Of a DNA stretch of 11,715 nt, positions 9,216 to 11,715 are shown piece after piece (the stretch's first letter is position 1; every line of letters begins with the position of its first letter). The DNA comes from JBBIWA01 sp037439425 (GTDB lineage Bacteria; Acidobacteriota; Blastocatellia; RBC074). The DNA lies in the NCBI GenBank assembly GCA_037439425.1, contig JBBIWA010000116.1:1-11715 (forward strand), read 5' to 3'. The position numbers and the translations under genes are program-made. The notes below the pieces were generated by a model, which was not told the DNA's origin, made no database searches, and saw only the letters and a list, made by a program, of their open reading frames with translations.

Positions 9216-9272
9216 GAGGGCAGGAGAGGAGGAGACTGAGAGAGTTAAGGTGCTCTTCTTCTGCCTGCCCTC
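9216..9272. repeat. Intercistronic inverted repeat between shell and dehydrogenase genes
   Basis: GAGGGCAG (9216-9223) and CTGCCCTC (9265-9272) pair perfectly. The left side continues purine-rich (GAGAGGAGGAG) and the right side pyrimidine-rich (CTTCCCCTCTCTTTC), so longer imperfect pairing is possible. In an operon, such a structure could allow a different yield of shell protein and enzyme by partial termination or mRNA processing. That role is inference. Confidence 0.5.
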
Positions 9273-9336
9273 TTCCCCTCTCTTTCTCAAGGCTCATGCT
9301 CGTGGGGGCCACGCAATTGTTACATCGAGGTGAGTC

Positions 9337-11109
9337 ATGCCAGACAGAGATTTACAGTCCGTGCAATCGGCGCGTGATCTGGTCGAAGCAGCGCATCGCG
9401 CGCAGACCATTGTCGCCACCTTCGATCAGGCGAAGATTGATGCCATCTGCGAGGCGATGGCACAGGCCGCGCAGCGCGAATCGCTGCGGCTGGCTCAGCT
9501 GGCGCACGAAGAGACTGGTTACGGTAACCCGGCTGACAAGAATATCAAAAATCTCTTCTCGGCCGTGGATGTCCATAACTACTTCAAGCGGCTGCGCACG
9601 GTCGGGGTAGTGCGTGAAACCGAATCGGTCATCGAAATTGCTACGCCGCGCGGTGTCGTCGCCGCGATCATCCCTTCGACCAATCCCACTTCAACGGCGA
9701 TCTTCAAGATTCTGATCGCGATTAAATCGCGTAATGCTATCGTGCTCAGCCCGCATCCGTCGGCTACGCGCTGTGTGGTCGAAACGGCGCGTGTGATGCG
9801 CGAGGCCGCAAAAGCAGCCGGCCTGCCGGAGGAGGCCATCGGCTGTATGGAGATCACCACTATCGAAGGGACCGAAGCCTTGATGAAACACAGGCTCACC
9901 GCCGTTATTCTGGCAACGGGAGGCCTGGGTCTGGTGCGCGCCGCTTACTCTTCAGGCAAACCTGCTTTCGGCGTTGGTCCAGGCAATGTGCCTGCTTTTG
10001 TTGAGCGGACAGCAGACACAGTCAAGGCGGTGCGCGACATTCTAGCTGGGAAGTGTTTTGATTACGGCACGATCTGCGCTTCAGAGCAATCTATCGTTGT
10101 GGACGCGCCAGTGGATAAGGAAGTGCGCGCGCAGCTCATCGCCCAAGGCGCTTATTTCTTAAATCCGGCGCAAACCGATGCGCTCGCTAAATTGGTCATC
10201 ACGCCACAACGCACGCTCAATCCGAAGATTGTCGGCAAACCTGCGACGACGATTGCACAATGGGCGGGGATCAGTGTGCCGCCCGCTACGCGTTGTTTGA
10301 TAGTCGAAGTTGGCGGCGTGGGCCGTGACTATCCGCTCTCGATGGAGAAACTCTCGCCAATTCTCGCCTATTATGTCGTCAATGGCGTTGAGGAAGGGGG
10401 CAAGCTCTGCGATGAGATTTTACACTACGGTGGGATGGGCCACACAGCAGCGATTCATTCACGCAATCGCGATGCGGTGCTGCGTTATGGTCTCCTGATC
10501 CCAGCCTCGCGCGTGGTCGTCAATACACCTGCGACGCACGGAGCGATTGGTTATTCAACGGCGCTCGTACCTTCGATGACGCTAGGTTGCGGTTCGTGGG
10601 GCGGCAACGTGACCTCGGACAACATCTCGCCGCTGCATTTGATGGACATCAAGCGCGTGGCTTACGAGACCCGGTCAGTGACGGTGGGGAGCGAAGCTGC
10701 GGCTTCAAGCTCGGTGAGTGCGCAGCCGGAGCTTGCACCGTCACCGCCTTTAGCCCCGCCGCCCGCACCCGCGCCAGCCACCCCACCGCCGCAGCTTGAT
10801 CGTGAGGCCATTGCTGCGCTGGTTGATAAATTCCTGGCGGCGCGCCGCTCATCTGCTACTGAGTCAACATCAACGAGTAATACACGAGCGACTCAGCCTC
10901 CACCGGCGCCGCCCGTTTCAGCGCCCACAGCTAACGTTGCTGCAAAGACGACTCCGCCCAATGGCAATCGTCCAGTGGATTTCGTTTGCGAAGAGGATGT
11001 CAAGCGCGCCTTGGCTGCGGGCGAGAAGATTTACATTAACGCCAGGACGATCATCACCCCGGCAGCGCGCGAACTTGGTGAAGCACGAGAAGTGTTTGCG
11101 AAAAGCTAG
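9337..11109 (+). CDS. CoA-acylating aldehyde dehydrogenase with BMC-targeting tail (EutE/PduP family)
   Basis: A 590-residue enzyme expected to oxidise an aldehyde with NAD+ and coenzyme A to an acyl-CoA inside a microcompartment lumen. Residues about 10-450 form the aldehyde dehydrogenase domain, with IIPSTNPTSTAIFKILIAIK (111-130), a GVGPGNVPAFVE motif and catalytic C247 in FDYGTICASEQS. Relatives are about 460-470 residues, so the last 140 are additional. A Pro/Ala/Ser-rich linker (about 450-485) leads to an amphipathic helix LDREAIAALVDKFLAARR (487-504), the hallmark of an encapsulation peptide. A second Thr/Pro-rich linker (505-545) follows. The final module (547-590, VDFVCEEDVKRALAAGEKIY then ARTIITPAARELGEA) resembles the N-terminal segments of EutQ and EutT, which share a TP-x-ARE motif. 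It lies 141 nt downstream of the shell gene, in the same direction. The start ATG 9337 follows GAGGTG. Enzyme class is secure; the substrate aldehyde is unknown. Confidence 0.93.
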   Translation: MPDRDLQSVQSARDLVEAAHRAQTIVATFDQAKIDAICEAMAQAAQRESLRLAQLAHEETGYGNPADKNIKNLFSAVDVHNYFKRLRTVGVVRETESVIEIATPRGVVAAIIPSTNPTSTAIFKILIAIKSRNAIVLSPHPSATRCVVETARVMREAAKAAGLPEEAIGCMEITTIEGTEALMKHRLTAVILATGGLGLVRAAYSSGKPAFGVGPGNVPAFVERTADTVKAVRDILAGKCFDYGTICASEQSIVVDAPVDKEVRAQLIAQGAYFLNPAQTDALAKLVITPQRTLNPKIVGKPATTIAQWAGISVPPATRCLIVEVGGVGRDYPLSMEKLSPILAYYVVNGVEEGGKLCDEILHYGGMGHTAAIHSRNRDAVLRYGLLIPASRVVVNTPATHGAIGYSTALVPSMTLGCGSWGGNVTSDNISPLHLMDIKRVAYETRSVTVGSEAAASSSVSAQPELAPSPPLAPPPAPAPATPPPQLDREAIAALVDKFLAARRSSATESTSTSNTRATQPPPAPPVSAPTANVAAKTTPPNGNRPVDFVCEEDVKRALAAGEKIYINARTIITPAARELGEAREVFAKS

Positions 11110-11440
11110 ACTGTTTTTTCAATCGAGTGTCCGCCAAGCTGCATTGTCCGTTGGCAATGCCCATTGTTGGTCGGAGGATAAGATTCCCATACGTCCAGAA
11201 AATCGCGCCCGGCCTCCAGACCATCATTACCGATGGACGCTCCATCCCCAGCCTTGGCGAGCTGGTCAAAAGCAGTCCCAGGCAGGGATGGAGGAACATA
11301 CTCTTCACCCGGTTCGATCACTTGCCAGTACTTCCAGCTATGGGATAGCATTGCCCTGGCGGAAGAGGCAAAACATCTAATCCCGACTTTGCACCGGAAC
11401 ATCACCTGCAAGCTTTGCTGAGATAGAACATTGAAGCGGA
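11110..11440. other. Stretch with no assignable gene after the dehydrogenase
   Basis: Frames are open on both strands (plus 11127-11348 and 11233-11421; minus 11106-11453), but none has a clear ribosome binding site or a domain I recognise. The minus-strand frame reads as the most protein-like (WKYWQVIEPGEEYVPPSL, then a Gly/Asp-rich part). This could be a degraded gene, part of an unknown mobile element, or non-coding. A T6 run at 11113-11118 follows the dehydrogenase stop without a preceding stem. Confidence 0.35.
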
Positions 11441-11442
11441 CG

Positions 11443-11466
11443 GCCCCGATCAAGCTGGGGCTTTCT
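11443..11466 (+). terminator. Terminator-like hairpin GCCCC/GGGGC with T-rich tail
   Basis: GCCCC (11443-11447) pairs with GGGGC (11457-11461), and TTTCT follows directly. The stem is short and the T-run imperfect, so this is a weak intrinsic terminator candidate for the upstream shell/dehydrogenase transcript. The bases of its left arm can alternatively pair with 11485-11491. Confidence 0.45.
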
Positions 11467-11544
11467 ATGTTTGACCAGGCTACTGATCGGGCAGGCTGTT
11501 CTTTTCGCAGCGAGTCAGACTGTCTTTACCCAACTGAGCAAATC

Positions 11545-11639
11545 AAGGAGAAAGAAATATGAGACCAAACTATCACTACCGGGATCCCCTGTTGGTTTCG
11601 TTCATGGTGTCTGTGCGTAACTACTCAGGCTGTCTGTGA
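11545..11639 (+). CDS. Possible 26-residue leader peptide
   Basis: A strong ribosome binding site, AAGGAG (11545-11550), lies 8 nt before ATG 11559, which opens a 26-codon frame (MRPNYHYRDP...NYSGCL) ending at TGA 11637-11639. The peptide has no recognisable domain. Its stop overlaps the next ATG (TGATG), and a hairpin spans the stop. It might be a regulatory leader for the following gene or a chance frame; the ribosome binding site is the main support. Confidence 0.35.
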
Positions 11640-11656
11640 TGAAGGGAACAGACAGT
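11629..11656. repeat. 8-bp hairpin spanning the end of the small reading frame
   Basis: CTGTCTGT and ACAGACAG form a perfect 8-bp stem (about 11630-11637 and 11648-11655) around a 10-nt loop, extendable by a G-T pair. The left arm contains the last codons of the small frame, so translating ribosomes would open the hairpin. That is the arrangement of a translation-coupled switch, but this is speculative. Confidence 0.5.
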
Positions 11657-11687
11657 CCGAGGAAAGCGTACATACCTTTGTCAAGCC

Positions 11688-11715
11688 ATGAGTCGTGACG
11701 AAATAAAACGGATCT
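11688..11715 (+). CDS. Possible start of the next gene, truncated by the window end
   Basis: ATG 11688 opens a frame reading MSRDEIKRI before the window ends. The short charged/hydrophobic pattern is like the N-terminal encapsulation helices of microcompartment enzymes (of the type MSxxEIxRIVxEV). Its position after a shell gene and a tailed dehydrogenase makes a further microcompartment gene plausible. The only purine-rich sequence (GAGGAAAG, near 11659) is too far upstream for a normal ribosome binding site. Nine residues are not enough for a family call. Confidence 0.3.

Noticed and set aside
11400..11690. Cobalamin riboswitch ahead of a B12-dependent microcompartment enzyme
   Set aside because: I did not see the conserved B12-box (GCCACTG-type) or a matching fold; only short local hairpins are present.

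Overview
The window looks like a chromosomal stretch of a moderately GC-rich, Gram-negative-type bacterium. The best guess is a member of the Acidobacteriota, possibly Blastocatellia. This rests on the SecA sequence type, the conserved alpha-helical protein beside it, weak Shine-Dalgarno use and hairpin-rich intergenic DNA; it is an inference, not proven.

Layout, left to right. (1) Positions 204-1631 hold a decayed insertion-sequence transposase that stays in one frame but carries three in-frame stop codons, one of each kind. (2) A near-consensus sigma70-type promoter (1812-1840) leads into secA (1907-4651), the protein-export ATPase. A 20-nt inverted repeat starting on its stop codon and a second perfect hairpin separate it from a 393-residue alpha-helical, HEAT-like protein of unknown function (4774-5955). 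(3) A 418-bp non-autonomous element (5960-6377) has inserted just after the stop codon of that gene. It has about 26-bp imperfect terminal inverted repeats and a perfect 8-bp target duplication. Inside are three tandem 66-bp units, each with a 7-bp-stem hairpin, and a fourth, inverted hairpin that could act as a terminator. (4) A second strong promoter (6394-6422) drives a small GlsB/YeaQ/YmgE-type membrane protein (6520-6774). (5) A hairpin-rich spacer contains tRNA-Arg(CCU) on the minus strand (7107-7180).

(6) The right third is metabolic: a Rieske non-heme-iron oxygenase (7561-8679), a single-domain bacterial microcompartment (BMC) shell hexamer protein (8812-9195), and a CoA-acylating aldehyde dehydrogenase of the EutE/PduP type (9337-11109). 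The dehydrogenase has a long proline-rich tail carrying an encapsulation-peptide-like helix and then a terminal module resembling the start of EutQ/EutT. The shell protein and tailed dehydrogenase together indicate a metabolosome that handles an aldehyde. The Rieske enzyme belongs by motif to the group acting on quaternary amines and related C-N substrates, so it could generate that aldehyde outside the shell; this is a hypothesis. (7) From 11110 to the end lies a poorly coding stretch, a terminator-like hairpin with a competing alternative fold, two tiny overlapping reading frames behind a strong ribosome binding site, and possibly the first nine codons of another BMC-associated gene running off the window.

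The most unusual items are the oxygenase-BMC pairing, the two-module tail of the dehydrogenase, and the cleanly delimited element at 5960-6377.
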